64,000 nt of DNA from Saliniradius amylolyticus (GTDB lineage Bacteria; Pseudomonadota; Gammaproteobacteria; Enterobacterales; Alteromonadaceae), in the NCBI RefSeq assembly GCF_003143555.1, contig NZ_CP029347.1:868001-932000 (forward strand), written 5' to 3'. Each line of letters starts with the position of its first letter. The stretch's first letter is position 1. Both the position numbers and the translations under genes were made by a program. Below the pieces are notes generated by a model that did not search any database, was not told the origin of the DNA, and worked only from the letters and a program-made list of their open reading frames with translations. Positions 52,856 through 62,784 of this stretch are shown here, one piece after another.

Positions 52856-54232
52856 ATGAAGCACACAACTTTAGCCGCAGCTTTGCTGATGTCATTCAGC
52901 TTTAATGCTTCGGCATGTCTTACCTCAGAAACCGAAACCAACGACACCGAATCTGACGCTAACACTGGTTTGTGTTCCGATACTGCGGTTTCGGCAAGCA
53001 TCGATTCCCGACAGGACGTGGACTGGTACTCCTTCACGCTGGCCTCGGATGGCACTATTGATGTGTCTTTAAGTCATGATTCCGGTGACGATTTTGATTG
53101 GGATCTTTATGAAGTGACAGGCTCGGCGGTGCTGAGCGGTGCCACCAGCAACAATCCGGAAGAAGGCAGTTATCAGGCGATTGCCGGCGAACACTTTATC
53201 AAGGTAACCCGCTACAGTGGTACCGGGAATTACCAACTTAATATCACCTTTCCTGATGGCAATACGGGGGGGCAACCTGAGGCTTGCACAACCTATGGTA
53301 CTCGCCCTGCAAAGCCCAGTGATTTGACGGCATCCATAGTCGGCAATGACGTAGACGTATGCCCAACGCTGGGTGACCAGGCCGGCGTCTTGCTAATGGG
53401 CGGTGGCACCGATGTGGATGATGCCTTTAGTAACCGCATACAGCCGCATATTAATGGCGGCGATATTGTGGTGCTGCGTGCATCAGGGACCGACGCTTAT
53501 AATATCTACCTGCAGAACCTGACCGGCGCTGATTCCGTGGAAACACTGATCATCGACTCTCAGGCGAAAGCCAACTCTGACTATGTGGATTGGGCGATTC
53601 GCAGTGCTGAGTTTGTCTGGATCTCCGGCGGTGACCAGTCGGCATACCTGAACCACTGGCAAGGAACTAAGGTTCAAGACGCCATAGACCATGTTTACGC
53701 TAAAAACGGCGTATTAGGGGGCACTTCCGCGGGGAATGCAGTGCAAAGCCAGTATATCTATGATCCCGATGGGGTTCTGGGGTCAGTGAGTAACGAGGTG
53801 GTTGCAGACTTCTGTCATGAATCCATCAATATCAGCAACAACTTCTTAAGTACTGATATCATGCAGAACCTGATTACAGATACCCATTTCTACGAGCGTG
53901 ATCGCATGGGACGTATGGCGGTCTTCCTGGCTCATGTTGGTGGCGATAAGCGTGCTATTGGTGTGTCAGAGCAAACGTCTGTGTTTTTCACCGAAAACGG
54001 TGAAGGTGTGGTGGATGGCAACTATGAAGCCTATATTCTGGAAGCCGATACCCAGACTCAGTTTACTCAAACCGAGTGCGGGAAGCCGGTGATCATCGAT
54101 GATCTATTGCGCTACTACATCACAGCAGGTGATAGGTTTAATATCCTGACCGGCGCGACCAATGTGACGCCTATCCGTTTGGATATCGATGGCACAGTAA
54201 CGGACTTCTATAATCCCTCTAATCCCTATTAA
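52856..54232 (+). CDS. Secreted S51 (cyanophycinase-like) peptidase with PPC domain
   Basis: 458 residues. Signal peptide 1-20 (ending NASA), then a bacterial pre-peptidase C-terminal (PPC) beta-sandwich at about 25-132 (DVDWYSFTLASDGTIDVSLSH, FIKVTRYSGTGNYQLNITFP), here unusually at the N terminus, then a peptidase S51 domain with LLMGGGTDVDDAF, WISGGDQSAYL and nucleophile Ser291 in GGTSAGNA. S51 members cut after Asp (dipeptidase E) or degrade cyanophycin. A secreted form suggests use of extracellular peptides. Confidence 0.88.
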   Translation: MKHTTLAAALLMSFSFNASACLTSETETNDTESDANTGLCSDTAVSASIDSRQDVDWYSFTLASDGTIDVSLSHDSGDDFDWDLYEVTGSAVLSGATSNNPEEGSYQAIAGEHFIKVTRYSGTGNYQLNITFPDGNTGGQPEACTTYGTRPAKPSDLTASIVGNDVDVCPTLGDQAGVLLMGGGTDVDDAFSNRIQPHINGGDIVVLRASGTDAYNIYLQNLTGADSVETLIIDSQAKANSDYVDWAIRSAEFVWISGGDQSAYLNHWQGTKVQDAIDHVYAKNGVLGGTSAGNAVQSQYIYDPDGVLGSVSNEVVADFCHESINISNNFLSTDIMQNLITDTHFYERDRMGRMAVFLAHVGGDKRAIGVSEQTSVFFTENGEGVVDGNYEAYILEADTQTQFTQTECGKPVIIDDLLRYYITAGDRFNILTGATNVTPIRLDIDGTVTDFYNPSNPY

Positions 54233-54240
54233 TCACTAAT

Positions 54241-54275
54241 AAAAAAACGGGCTGGTCACCACCAGCCCGTTTTCT
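54241..54275. terminator. Terminator between S51 gene and ibpA
   Basis: Seven A, ACGGGCTGGT, loop CACC, ACCAGCCCGT, TTT: serves the + gene and possibly ibpA on the minus strand. Confidence 0.85.
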
Positions 54276-54299
54276 AACAGGGAAACAAAGAGTCAGGCT

Positions 54300-54743
54300 T
54301 TATTTGCTGGTGTCTTCCAACAGCTGTCCGCCAATTTCAATCTTACGGGGCTTTTTCGCCTCCGGAATTTCACGCTCCAGATCGATGTGCAGTAGACCGT
54401 TACGCAGATCGGCACCAACAACTTTGACGTGTTCACCTAACTGGAATTTACGCTCGAAATTGCGCTCGGAAATGCCTTTGTGCAGGAACTTTCGCTCGGT
54501 TTCTTTACCGGGCTTGTTGCCGGTCACCTGTAAGGTGTTTTCATGCACCTGAATGTCCAGCTCGGTGTCTTCGAAGCCAGCTACAGCCATAGTGATGCGG
54601 TATTTGTCCTCTTCCAACAACTCGATGTTGTAAGGCGGATACGTTGGTTGTTTCTCATTGCGGCTTGCAGCGTCGATCATGGAAGCCAGTTGATCGAAGC
54701 CAATAAATGAACGGTATAGTGGAGATAGATCGATATTACGCAT
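54300..54743 (-). CDS. ibpA: Small heat-shock protein IbpA (Hsp20)
   Basis: Holdase that co-aggregates with unfolded proteins. 147 residues: MRNIDLSPLYRSFIGFDQL N terminus as in E. coli IbpA, alpha-crystallin domain about 35-125 (YRITMAVAGFEDTELDIQVHENTL, ERNFERKFQLGEHVKV) and the C-terminal IEIGGQ anchor. The second of two nearby ATGs is chosen: GAGG lies eight bases before it but only two before the first. The leader has heat-shock features. Confidence 0.95.
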   Translation of the reverse strand: MRNIDLSPLYRSFIGFDQLASMIDAASRNEKQPTYPPYNIELLEEDKYRITMAVAGFEDTELDIQVHENTLQVTGNKPGKETERKFLHKGISERNFERKFQLGEHVKVVGADLRNGLLHIDLEREIPEAKKPRKIEIGGQLLEDTSK

Positions 54744-54775
54744 AGTCATATCCTCAATAATAAGCAATATGTGAT
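54744..54775 (-). promoter_or_regulatory. ROSE-like RNA thermometer in the ibpA leader
   Basis: On the minus strand TTGCT, seven bases, TTGAGGAT: the UUGCU anti-Shine-Dalgarno opposite GAGGA is the ROSE hallmark and should mask the ribosome site at low temperature. A strong 11-bp inverted repeat further up (54825-54835 with 54847-54857) forms an upper hairpin of the leader. Confidence 0.7.
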
Positions 54776-54858
54776 TGTTAGCCCCGAATTATCGGCGGCA
54801 GTTCTAGCCGGGCTGGTCCCGACTGTTATTGTCGACCCTTCCGGCATCGACAATAACT

Positions 54859-54886
54859 AAATAAGGGTGGGGGGAAGCTTTCCAAG
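54859..54886 (-). promoter_or_regulatory. Sigma-32 promoter candidate for ibpA
   Basis: On the minus strand CTTGGAA, about 13 nt, then CCTTATTTA preceded by CCCCCCAC. The -35 is close to CTTGAAA; the -10 is less exact. Confidence 0.55.
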
Positions 54887-54937
54887 TCCTGACGCAAAAA
54901 AAATTTCTATATTTTCTTTAACGCTTTGAAAGATAAG

Positions 54938-55597
54938 TTATTTTGATGGGTCTATGATGCCGTTGATACTGGTGTTCACCCGGAACCAACCTGCGATGCT
55001 GTAACGATCCCGTTGAGCGGGCAGGACTTCGTGAGGAAATTGTTCGCTTAAGAAAATCACCATTTGCCCGAATAGCGGTGTGACTTTCAGCAGAGTCTGA
55101 TCTGTATCTGGATCATAGATCACTAGCTGACCCTGTTCTTCACGCCGCCAGCCTGGATTCAGGTAGCACACGGTGCTCAGTACCCGGTTAGTGCGGCCTT
55201 TGAAGGCGTCCAGGTGCTTTTTGTAAAAGGCGCCAGGCGGGTAGTGTGCAAAATGACACTCGTAATCGAACAATCCCATAAACAGGCGGCGATTAAGCGC
55301 ACTTTTAAGGCTGTCCATCAGACTCAGAAATTGTTGTTGGTGGGTGCGCTTGGGCGTTAACCAGCGGATATTGTCTTTGCGTACAAATTGGTTTCGGTGT
55401 TCATCACGAAGCCGGCCAATAGCTGCGCGCTTGAAGTCTTCCTCCTGATAGCCTTTGAGTTCCTGCAGTAAGCCTTCTGCCAGAGTGATTGGCAGGAAAT
55501 TTGGCAATACGGCATAGCCTTTGTCGACTAAGGCGTCGGCAATGACATCAAAGGCGTGTTCATTAAGTTGCAAGGGGGGCTGAGTCAGCGCGCTCAC
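54938..55597 (-). CDS. 2OG-Fe(II) oxygenase (SM-20/PHD-like)
   Basis: 219 residues. Double-stranded beta-helix dioxygenase: HxD metal motif in YKKHLDAFKG, distal His in FPHEVLPA, and 2-oxoglutarate Arg in DRYSIAGWFR. Family members hydroxylate Pro or other residues; in bacteria EF-Tu and ribosomal proteins are known targets of relatives. Substrate here unknown. No signal peptide. No ribosome site of note was identified, and it stands alone. Confidence 0.85.
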   Translation of the reverse strand: MSALTQPPLQLNEHAFDVIADALVDKGYAVLPNFLPITLAEGLLQELKGYQEEDFKRAAIGRLRDEHRNQFVRKDNIRWLTPKRTHQQQFLSLMDSLKSALNRRLFMGLFDYECHFAHYPPGAFYKKHLDAFKGRTNRVLSTVCYLNPGWRREEQGQLVIYDPDTDQTLLKVTPLFGQMVIFLSEQFPHEVLPAQRDRYSIAGWFRVNTSINGIIDPSK

Positions 55598-55843
55598 GGG
55601 CGGAAAACCATCAAATCACAGGGAGCGCAGTTTTACCCTGTTTCTCTGAAAAAGTCATCTTTATTTCGCTTGGCGAAATGGCTTTGTCGTTGACTCGGGC
55701 TTAAACACAAAAAGGCCACTATTCTCAGGCTCGCCGTACACCCATCCATGAGACTACTGTGCGGCTTCCATGCCGAACAAGGACTGAGACTAATGGCTTT
55801 CTTATGTCTTGTTGGCAACGGAAAGCACGTTGCCAGCCAGGTA

Positions 55844-56410
55844 TTACTGGCGAACACCTTCCACATGCAGCTCCAGGTCAACATGAGTTGACGCCGGACC
55901 CAGATCGTAGTCTATGCCAAAGTCTTTAAGGGCAATGCGGGTTTTACCCATAAAGCCAGCTCGATAGCCGCCCCAGGGATCCACACCTTCGCCGACTTTC
56001 TTGGCCTTGATGGTGATTGGCTTAGTCACACCGTGCAGGGTCAGGTCGCCTTTGACACGTAGCTTGCCATCGCCCAGATCCTCGATCTCAGTTGAGGCGA
56101 ACTTCGCACTGTCGAATTTTTCTACGTCCAGGAAGTCCTCGCCACGCAGATGCTTGTCGCGCTCGGCGTGATTAGAGTCAACACTAGCGGGGTTGATTTT
56201 AACCGTAATACTGGCGGCCTCAGGGTTTTTCTTGTCGTAGCTGAACTTTCCTTCAAAGTCGTTGAAACGACCGGTCAGCCAAGAGTAACCCAGGTGCTGA
56301 ATCTTGAAGTTTATGGAAGCATGCGCGCCCTTGCTGTCAATGACATAGTCGGCGGCATTGGTCAGTGGGGCAAGAGCCAGCAGACTGGCCGCAATCAGAG
56401 TTTTTCTCAT
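55844..56410 (-). CDS. YceI-family periplasmic lipid-binding protein
   Basis: 188 residues. Signal peptide 1-19 (ending LTNA), then the YceI lipocalin-like barrel: [53 protein letters not shown], and [14 protein letters not shown]. Members bind polyisoprenoid lipids. Cotranscribed downstream of the cytochrome b561 gene (26-nt gap), the same pairing as yceJ-yceI of E. coli. Confidence 0.93.
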   Translation of the reverse strand: MRKTLIAASLLALAPLTNAADYVIDSKGAHASINFKIQHLGYSWLTGRFNDFEGKFSYDKKNPEAASITVKINPASVDSNHAERDKHLRGEDFLDVEKFDSAKFASTEIEDLGDGKLRVKGDLTLHGVTKPITIKAKKVGEGVDPWGGYRAGFMGKTRIALKDFGIDYDLGPASTHVDLELHVEGVRQ

Positions 56411-56436
56411 CGTAGTATCTCCTCAGGGTTTAATAG

Positions 56437-56964
56437 TTAAGGTTTTAACATGCGTTTCAACGTGGCGTCCCTATCCCAAAAGTGGTGCTTGAACGCCGCT
56501 AAAGCGTGTAGTCCGGCCAGAATGATCAATGTCCAGGCCAGGTAAAAGTGCACCTCGCCAGCAAGGTCCTCTTGGCGTTCTATCAAGGATCCAGCGCCGG
56601 GTATGGTAAACCAGTTAAACACATCGATGCTGCGACCATCGGCGGTCGATATCAGATAGCCACTGATAAATAATCCCAACAGCAGCAGATAGATCATTGC
56701 ATGGGCTAGCGAGGATACCCGTTGCTCCCAAGCGGCACCGAGAGGTTGGGGGCGAGACTTGAGCCAGCGAACCAGCATGCGAATGAGTGTTAGCAACGCC
56801 AATAGCAACCCCACACTCTTGTGGTAATGGGGCGCAGTCTTATACCAGTCACTGTAATAATTCAGATCCACCATCCACAAACCGACTGCAAACAAAGCGA
56901 TAACCGCGATGGCGGTGATCCAGTGAATGCCGATGATCAACCAGCTCCAGCTGCTTTCCTGCAT
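56437..56964 (-). CDS. Cytochrome b561 (YceJ type)
   Basis: 175 residues, four membrane helices. Heme His candidates lie in IGIHWITAIAV, YHKSVGLLLALLTLIRM, LAHAMIYLLLLGLF and VHFYLAWTLIILAGLHALAAFKHHF. Likely moves electrons between ubiquinol and a periplasmic partner. First gene of the b561-YceI unit. Confidence 0.92.
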   Translation of the reverse strand: MQESSWSWLIIGIHWITAIAVIALFAVGLWMVDLNYYSDWYKTAPHYHKSVGLLLALLTLIRMLVRWLKSRPQPLGAAWEQRVSSLAHAMIYLLLLGLFISGYLISTADGRSIDVFNWFTIPGAGSLIERQEDLAGEVHFYLAWTLIILAGLHALAAFKHHFWDRDATLKRMLKP

Positions 56965-57350
56965 AGAACTTTTTCTCCAGAATCAACGTATTGGCAGCTT
57001 AGAAAACATTTAAGCAAAAATAAATGGCTAATAATGGCTTATACTGTTCGTTTTAGTCGAATGGTTGCGGCGCGAACAGTTACTGACAGTCATGGGCTAT
57101 ATTGATAGCCTAAACGCATAAGATTGTCGGCCTGTCGCTTTTATATGGCTGGGACTGTTGTCTTCTGGAGTACGGTAAGGCATTGTTATCGAGCGGATTT
57201 TGTCCGGTTCGTACCGCTGAATTGGACTTTAGTCCACCCGGCAGGTATAAAAATCAGGCCCGGTAGTGAGGATGACTCAGCCGGAAGCGTGAGCAAGTGC
57301 GGTTGCCACGCGTCTGTGAAAAAACCATGACCATGGAGCACGCTGACTCA
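56965..57350. other. 386-bp gap before the mrp operon
   Basis: No convincing gene; short frames at 57124-57330 lack a ribosome site and similarity. A small inverted repeat TGGACT-TT-AGTCCA lies at 57223-57236. Room for a promoter and a long leader, but no consensus I can defend. Confidence 0.4.
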
Positions 57351-60143
57351 ATGAGTTTGTTCTGGATACCCCTGCTGTTGCTGGCAGGCATTTTAATGCC
57401 ATTGTTAACCGAGCGTTATGGACGCAGTGTTTGTGCCTGGGCAACGGCGCTTGCGCCGGCTATTGTACTGGCCAAAGTTGTCAGCTTAGCCCCAAAAGTG
57501 TTTGCGGGTGAAACCATTCGTGAGCACTTCGACTGGATCCCCCAGGCTGGGCTGATGATTTCATTCCGTTTAGACGGGCTGGCGTTACTGTTTGCAGTAC
57601 TTATCCTGGGCATTGGTCTGTTGGTAATCCTCTATGCCCGGTATTATCTGTCTGAGAAGGACTCAATGGGCCGGTTTTACGCCTACCTCATCCTCTTTAT
57701 GACAGCCATGCTATCCATTGTTATTGCCGATAATCTGCTGCAATTATGGATGGCCTGGGAAATCACCAGTATCAGTTCGTTCCTTTTGATCAGTTTTTGG
57801 GGAGGCCGAAGCGATGCCCGCAAGGGCGCGCGCATGGCTCTGACCATCACCGGTGCCGGTGGGCTGGCGCTGCTTGCGGGCCTGATCATCGTTGGTAACA
57901 TTGTAGGTAGTTATGACTTGGGTACGGTGTTAGCCAGCGGCGAAGTGATTCGCCAGCATGATGCTTACCCGGTTGCTCTGGTGTTGATTCTGCTAGGCGC
58001 CTTTACCAAGTCGGCTCAGTTTCCGTTTCATTTTTGGTTGCCTCATGCCATGGCGGCACCAACGCCGGTTAGTGCGTACTTACATTCTGCAACCATGGTT
58101 AAAGCCGGTATCTTTTTGCTGGCGCGTTTTTATCCGGTGCTGGCAGGGACCGAGCTGTGGTTCTTAGCGGTCAGCCTTACCGGTCTGGCGACCTTACTCT
58201 ACGGCGCCTATATTGCTCTGTTTAAACACGATCTAAAGGGATTACTGGCCTATTCCACCATCAGTCATCTCGGCTTGATAACCTTGCTCCTGGGCATGGA
58301 TACTCATTTGGCAGCAGTAGCGGCGGTGTTCCATATTATCAACCATGCGATCTTTAAGGCCTCACTGTTTATGGCCGCCGGTATCATTGATCATGAGTCC
58401 GGTTCGCGGGACATGCGCAAACTTAATGGTCTGTGGAACTATATGCCATATACGGCAACGCTGGCCATGGTGGCAGCGGCGTCCATGGCCGGGGTTCCCC
58501 TTTTGAACGGTTTCTTGTCCAAGGAAATGTTCTTTGCCGAAACGCTTCATCAATCCGCACTGGGATCCTTATCCTGGATGGTGCCGGTGTTGGCAACGCT
58601 GGGTGGCGTATTCTCGGTTGCTTATTCGTTGCGCTTTATTCACGATGTGTTTTTCAATGGCGAGCCGGTGGACTTACCGAAAACGCCCCATGAGCCGCCA
58701 CGGTACATGAAAATTCCGGTGGAGATCCTGGTAGCGCTTTGCCTTTTAGTGGGGGTCATTCCCGGTCTGGTTATCGGTCCGTTGTTGAAAGCTGCTTCAA
58801 GCTCAGTATTGTCAGGGGAGCTGCCCGAATACAGTCTCGCTATTTGGCACGGATTAAATTTACCGCTGCTGATGAGTGTTATCGCATTGGTGGGAGGCTT
58901 GTTAGTCTATGCCAATCGCCGTCACCTGTTCCAGTTCCAGGCCCAGTTCCATGAAACCGACGCCAAGATGGTTTTTGAGGGCGTGGTGCAATGGCTCGTC
59001 GAGCGCTCGGTGTGGCTGCACAACTTCATTATTAACGGGTCTGTACAGCGCTATCTGGTATTGATGCTGTTGCTGGCACTGGTGATGGCTGGTACGCCAT
59101 TGCTGGATCTTGACAGTATGGAAGGTAAGCGCAGCCTGTTGCCTGTTAACGCCATTGAGATTACCGCGGCTGTTATTCTGAGCCTTGCCGCTTTGGCCAC
59201 GGTGATATTCCATCACAAACGTATGGTGGCACTGGTAACACTCTCCGTGGTTGGGCTTATCGTGTCCATATCCTTTCTACGCTTCTCGGCGCCGGATCTG
59301 GCCTTAACCCAATTATCGGTGGAGGTGGTGACTATCATTCTGCTGATGTTGGCGTTGTTTTTTCTGCCGCAGAAAACCCGTAACCAGTCTTCACCACGTC
59401 GGATGGCACGGGATCTAGGCATCGCGGCACTCTTTGGCGGTATTATCGGCACCATAAATTACGCTATGCTGACGCGGCCACTGACGAGTATCTCCGATTT
59501 CTTTCTTGCTAACAGTAAAATTGGCGGCGGCGGGACCAATGTGGTCAACGTTATCCTGGTGGATTTCCGGGGCTTTGACACCTGGGGTGAGATTACCGTG
59601 CTGGGTATTGCTGCACTGGGGATTTACAAGCTGATTGCCCGCATGCGTTTAGCAATGCCGTCGGCGGATGGAATGGGACGCCCCTGGTCCAAAGATGTGC
59701 ATCCCATGATCCTGGCGGTGATCTCACAGAGCCTGCTGCCGCTGGCGTTGCTGGTCTCAGCCTATATTTTCCTGCGCGGCCACAACATGCCAGGCGGAGG
59801 CTTTATTGCCGGTTTGATCACTTCAGTGGCATTGATTCAGCAATACATCGCTCATGGGGTTGACTGGATCAAGCCACGCATGAAGCTGGACTATCAATGG
59901 GTGATTGCCAGTGGCATCTTGATAGCCAGCCTGACAGGGGTAGGAAGCTGGTTATTCGGGCGCCCATTCTTAACCTCCTGGTTTGATTACTTTAAATGGC
60001 CTGTGGTGGGCAAGTTTGAGCTGGCCAGTGCTATGGCCTTTGATTTGGGCGTGTACCTGACGGTGATTGGCGCCACCTTATTGATATTGGCGAATCTGGG
60101 GAAACTCACTACCCGTCATCGTCCCAAGGTTGAGGAGGAGTAA
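57351..60143 (+). CDS. mrpA: Mrp Na+/H+ antiporter subunit A, fused MrpA-MrpB
   Basis: About 930 residues with some twenty membrane helices. The N-terminal two thirds are a NuoL-like channel ([63 protein letters not shown] with the key Lys; [22 protein letters not shown]). A further domain has the MrpA C-terminal signature ([18 protein letters not shown]), and the last 150 residues are an MrpB domain ([17 protein letters not shown]), so no separate mrpB exists (group 2 Mrp). Start is uncertain among 57327, 57333 and 57351. Confidence 0.93.
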   Translation: MSLFWIPLLLLAGILMPLLTERYGRSVCAWATALAPAIVLAKVVSLAPKVFAGETIREHFDWIPQAGLMISFRLDGLALLFAVLILGIGLLVILYARYYLSEKDSMGRFYAYLILFMTAMLSIVIADNLLQLWMAWEITSISSFLLISFWGGRSDARKGARMALTITGAGGLALLAGLIIVGNIVGSYDLGTVLASGEVIRQHDAYPVALVLILLGAFTKSAQFPFHFWLPHAMAAPTPVSAYLHSATMVKAGIFLLARFYPVLAGTELWFLAVSLTGLATLLYGAYIALFKHDLKGLLAYSTISHLGLITLLLGMDTHLAAVAAVFHIINHAIFKASLFMAAGIIDHESGSRDMRKLNGLWNYMPYTATLAMVAAASMAGVPLLNGFLSKEMFFAETLHQSALGSLSWMVPVLATLGGVFSVAYSLRFIHDVFFNGEPVDLPKTPHEPPRYMKIPVEILVALCLLVGVIPGLVIGPLLKAASSSVLSGELPEYSLAIWHGLNLPLLMSVIALVGGLLVYANRRHLFQFQAQFHETDAKMVFEGVVQWLVERSVWLHNFIINGSVQRYLVLMLLLALVMAGTPLLDLDSMEGKRSLLPVNAIEITAAVILSLAALATVIFHHKRMVALVTLSVVGLIVSISFLRFSAPDLALTQLSVEVVTIILLMLALFFLPQKTRNQSSPRRMARDLGIAALFGGIIGTINYAMLTRPLTSISDFFLANSKIGGGGTNVVNVILVDFRGFDTWGEITVLGIAALGIYKLIARMRLAMPSADGMGRPWSKDVHPMILAVISQSLLPLALLVSAYIFLRGHNMPGGGFIAGLITSVALIQQYIAHGVDWIKPRMKLDYQWVIASGILIASLTGVGSWLFGRPFLTSWFDYFKWPVVGKFELASAMAFDLGVYLTVIGATLLILANLGKLTTRHRPKVEEE

Positions 60144-60505
60144 TGGAAGGGCTATTTGCTTTCTGTGTGGGAATGCTGACCTTCTGCGGTATCTACCTGG
60201 TATTAAGAGCCAGAACCTTTACGGTGGTGTTAGGCCTGACCTTTTTGTCCTACGCGGTGAATTTGTTCTTATTCTCCAGCGGCCGGTTGCGCTTTGAAGG
60301 AGCGCCCATATTGGGCACGGCTGAAGCCTATACCGACCCTTTGCCGCAGGCTTTGGTGCTGACTGCCATAGTGATTGGTTTTGCCATGATTGCCTTTATC
60401 GTTATTCTGGCCATGCGGGCCCGGGCGGATCTGGGTAATGACTATGTGGACGGCCGCTCGCCACGCTCCAGCCGAGAAAAGCCCTCGGCCAAGGAGAAGT
60501 CATGA
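60143..60505 (+). CDS. mrpC: Mrp antiporter subunit C
   Basis: 120 residues, NuoK-like with three membrane helices (FAFCVGMLTFCGIYLVL, FTVVLGLTFLSYAVNLFLF, PLPQALVLTAIVIGFAMIAFIVILAMRA). DPLPQALVLTAIVI is diagnostic. Charged C-terminal tail. Start overlaps the mrpA stop (TAATG); stop overlaps mrpD by four bases. Confidence 0.95.
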   Translation: MEGLFAFCVGMLTFCGIYLVLRARTFTVVLGLTFLSYAVNLFLFSSGRLRFEGAPILGTAEAYTDPLPQALVLTAIVIGFAMIAFIVILAMRARADLGNDYVDGRSPRSSREKPSAKEKS

Positions 60506-62013
60506 CTCAGCACTTAGCGATTCTCCCCATTATTATCCCGTTGTTTGCGGGCATACTGCAGTTGCTGCCTCCTTTGAGTGGCAGTGTGGAGCGCCAGCGA
60601 GTGTTTTCCGTGTTGCTGGCGGCATTACTGATTATTGCGATCGGTGTGCTCGGGTGGCACGTGATGCATCAGGGCGTACAGATATACGCGTTAGGCGACT
60701 GGCAGCCTCCCTTTGGCATTGTGCTGGTGGCAGACCAATTGGCATTGCTAATGCTGATGCTGACGGCGGTGCTGGGTCTGTGCGCTATTTTGTTTGCCTG
60801 TGGCGGAGATGACAAACAAGGGGCGTATTTTTATCCACTGATGCAGTTTCAGTTGATGGGCATCAACGGTGCCTTCCTGACCGGTGATTTGTTTAACTTG
60901 TTTGTGTTTTTTGAAGTGTTGCTGATCGCCTCCTATGCCTTGCTGGTCCATGGCGGCGGTAAGCAGCGTACCAGTGCCGCGGTCCACTATGTCATCCTGA
61001 ACCTGGTTGGTTCGGCACTGTTTCTGTTCGCACTGGCTAGTCTATACGGTACCCTTGGGACGCTTAATATCGCCCATATGAGCCTGAGAGTGGGAGAGCT
61101 CGCGGCGGGAGAGCGAGCCATTGCGCAGGCCGGTGGATTATTACTGCTGATCGTCTTCGGTCTTAAGGCGGCGCTGCTACCATTGCATTTTTGGCTACCC
61201 AAAACCTATGCTTCAGCCAGTGCGCCGGTGGCGGCCTTGTTCGCCATTATGACTAAAGTAGGGATTTACGCCATTTTCCGCGTGTATACGGTCATTTTTG
61301 GTGACGGGGCCGGTGAACTGGCCAATATGGCCCAGGGCTGGATCTGGCCATTGGCATTGTTGACCCTAGTGCTCGGTGCTGTAGGCGTGTTAGCCAGCCC
61401 TAACTTACGTCAGTTGGTGGCGAATCTGGTGATTGTGTCAGTGGGCACTCTGATGGTGACCTTTGCTCTTCGCAGCGAAGAGGCGACGGCGGCAGGGCTC
61501 TACTACATGATTCATAGTACGCTGGTGGGAGGCGCCCTGTTTTTAATTGCCGACATGATCGGTCAGCAACGGGGCAAGGCCTTTGACTGGTTCGTGATGG
61601 CTCGTAAGTTAAAGCAGCCGACGCTACTGGGCATTTTGTTTTTTGTGGCGGCCATGGCCGTTGCTGGTTTACCACCTCTGTCCGGTTTTATCGGTAAGGT
61701 TCTGGTGTTGCAGGCCGCTCACGAAACCGCAGAGATGCTCTGGGCCTGGCCTGTGATCCTGGTTACTGGTCTGGTCACCATCGTAGCCTTATCGAGAGCC
61801 GGCACCACCTTGTTTTGGCGTTATAGTGGTGATAAAACCGATGCCGAACCCTTGTCGGTGTACCAGGTCGCGAGCGTGATCATCTTATTGTTAACCATTC
61901 CTATGCTGGTGATTTTCGCGGCACCGGTAACCGATTTTACTCAACAAGCGGCCAGTCAACTGCACAATTACAATGAGCTGATGCAGGTACTTTTACCGGG
62001 AGGACAAGACTGA
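60502..62013 (+). CDS. mrpD: Mrp antiporter subunit D
   Basis: 503 residues, NuoN/NuoM-like with about fourteen helices. Key segments: FNLFVFFEVLLIASYALLVHGG (Glu on helix 5), FGLKAALLPLHFWLPKTYASASAPVAALFAIMTKVGIYAIFRV (Lys of the proton path) and VAGLPPLSGFIGKVLV. Its stop overlaps mrpE by one base. Confidence 0.95.
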   Translation: MTQHLAILPIIIPLFAGILQLLPPLSGSVERQRVFSVLLAALLIIAIGVLGWHVMHQGVQIYALGDWQPPFGIVLVADQLALLMLMLTAVLGLCAILFACGGDDKQGAYFYPLMQFQLMGINGAFLTGDLFNLFVFFEVLLIASYALLVHGGGKQRTSAAVHYVILNLVGSALFLFALASLYGTLGTLNIAHMSLRVGELAAGERAIAQAGGLLLLIVFGLKAALLPLHFWLPKTYASASAPVAALFAIMTKVGIYAIFRVYTVIFGDGAGELANMAQGWIWPLALLTLVLGAVGVLASPNLRQLVANLVIVSVGTLMVTFALRSEEATAAGLYYMIHSTLVGGALFLIADMIGQQRGKAFDWFVMARKLKQPTLLGILFFVAAMAVAGLPPLSGFIGKVLVLQAAHETAEMLWAWPVILVTGLVTIVALSRAGTTLFWRYSGDKTDAEPLSVYQVASVIILLLTIPMLVIFAAPVTDFTQQAASQLHNYNELMQVLLPGGQD

Positions 62014-62516
62014 TGTCTGCTCTGGCAACAAAATGGTTCCCCATGCCGGTTCACAGTGTATTACTGTTTGTGGTCTGGCTGATGTTAAATAACTCAGTGG
62101 CTCCAGGACATCTTTTGCTGGCGCTCATTTTCGCCATAGCTATTCCTCGGTTATGCGCGCCCTTATACACCCGTCAGCCAGCGATTCGGCACCCGTTTAA
62201 ACTGTTGCGTTACTTCTTGATGGTGCTGGCCGATATCGTGGTGGCCAATATTCAAGTGGCGGTGCTCGTAGTAGGGCCATTAAAGCGCCTTAAACCAGCG
62301 TTTATAGCCGTTCCTCTGGATATGACTCAGTCGTTGCCGATCACCATGCTCGCCAGCTCAGTGACGATGACACCGGGAACCGTCAGCGCGGAGGTCTCGG
62401 CGGATCGAAACTGGCTCTACGTGCATGTGCTGAACCTGGATGTGCCTGAGAGGCAGTTGGCGGAGACCATCAAGCAGCGCTATGAAAAACCGCTCAAGGA
62501 GATCTTTGAATGTTAG
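62013..62516 (+). CDS. mrpE: Mrp antiporter subunit E
   Basis: 167 residues. Membrane helices near the N terminus, then ANIQVAVLVVGPLKRLKPAFIAVPLDM and SSVTMTPGTVSAEVSADRNWLYVHVLN, the conserved MrpE core. It overlaps mrpF by seven bases. Confidence 0.94.
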   Translation: MSALATKWFPMPVHSVLLFVVWLMLNNSVAPGHLLLALIFAIAIPRLCAPLYTRQPAIRHPFKLLRYFLMVLADIVVANIQVAVLVVGPLKRLKPAFIAVPLDMTQSLPITMLASSVTMTPGTVSAEVSADRNWLYVHVLNLDVPERQLAETIKQRYEKPLKEIFEC

Positions 62517-62779
62517 ATTGGGCAATGATGATAACTGGCATCATGCTTTGTGTGGCCTTGATTCTGAACCTGTGGCGGCTGTTAATCGGCCCGGAAATCT
62601 CTGATCGCATTCTGGCGCTGGATACCATGTTCATTAACAGCATCGCCCTGATTCTACTGTACGGCATGTTTAAAGGCAGTGATTTGTTTTTTGAAGCGGC
62701 GCTGCTGATCGCCATGCTAGGTTTTGTCAGCACGGTAGCCTTATGTAAGTATCTGTTACGCGGCGACATTATTGAGTAG
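62510..62779 (+). CDS. mrpF: Mrp antiporter subunit F
   Basis: 89 residues, three membrane helices. LLIGPEISDRILALDTMFINSIALILLYGM carries the conserved Asp of MrpF, a site needed for sodium transport in studied Mrp systems. Confidence 0.94.
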   Translation: MLDWAMMITGIMLCVALILNLWRLLIGPEISDRILALDTMFINSIALILLYGMFKGSDLFFEAALLIAMLGFVSTVALCKYLLRGDIIE

Positions 62780-62784
62780 GGTTT

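Noticed and set aside
55598-55843. Possible small gene or RNA between the 2OG oxygenase and YceI genes
   Set aside because: An 83-codon frame here overlaps the YceI gene end and has no motif or ribosome site; no clear RNA structure was seen.
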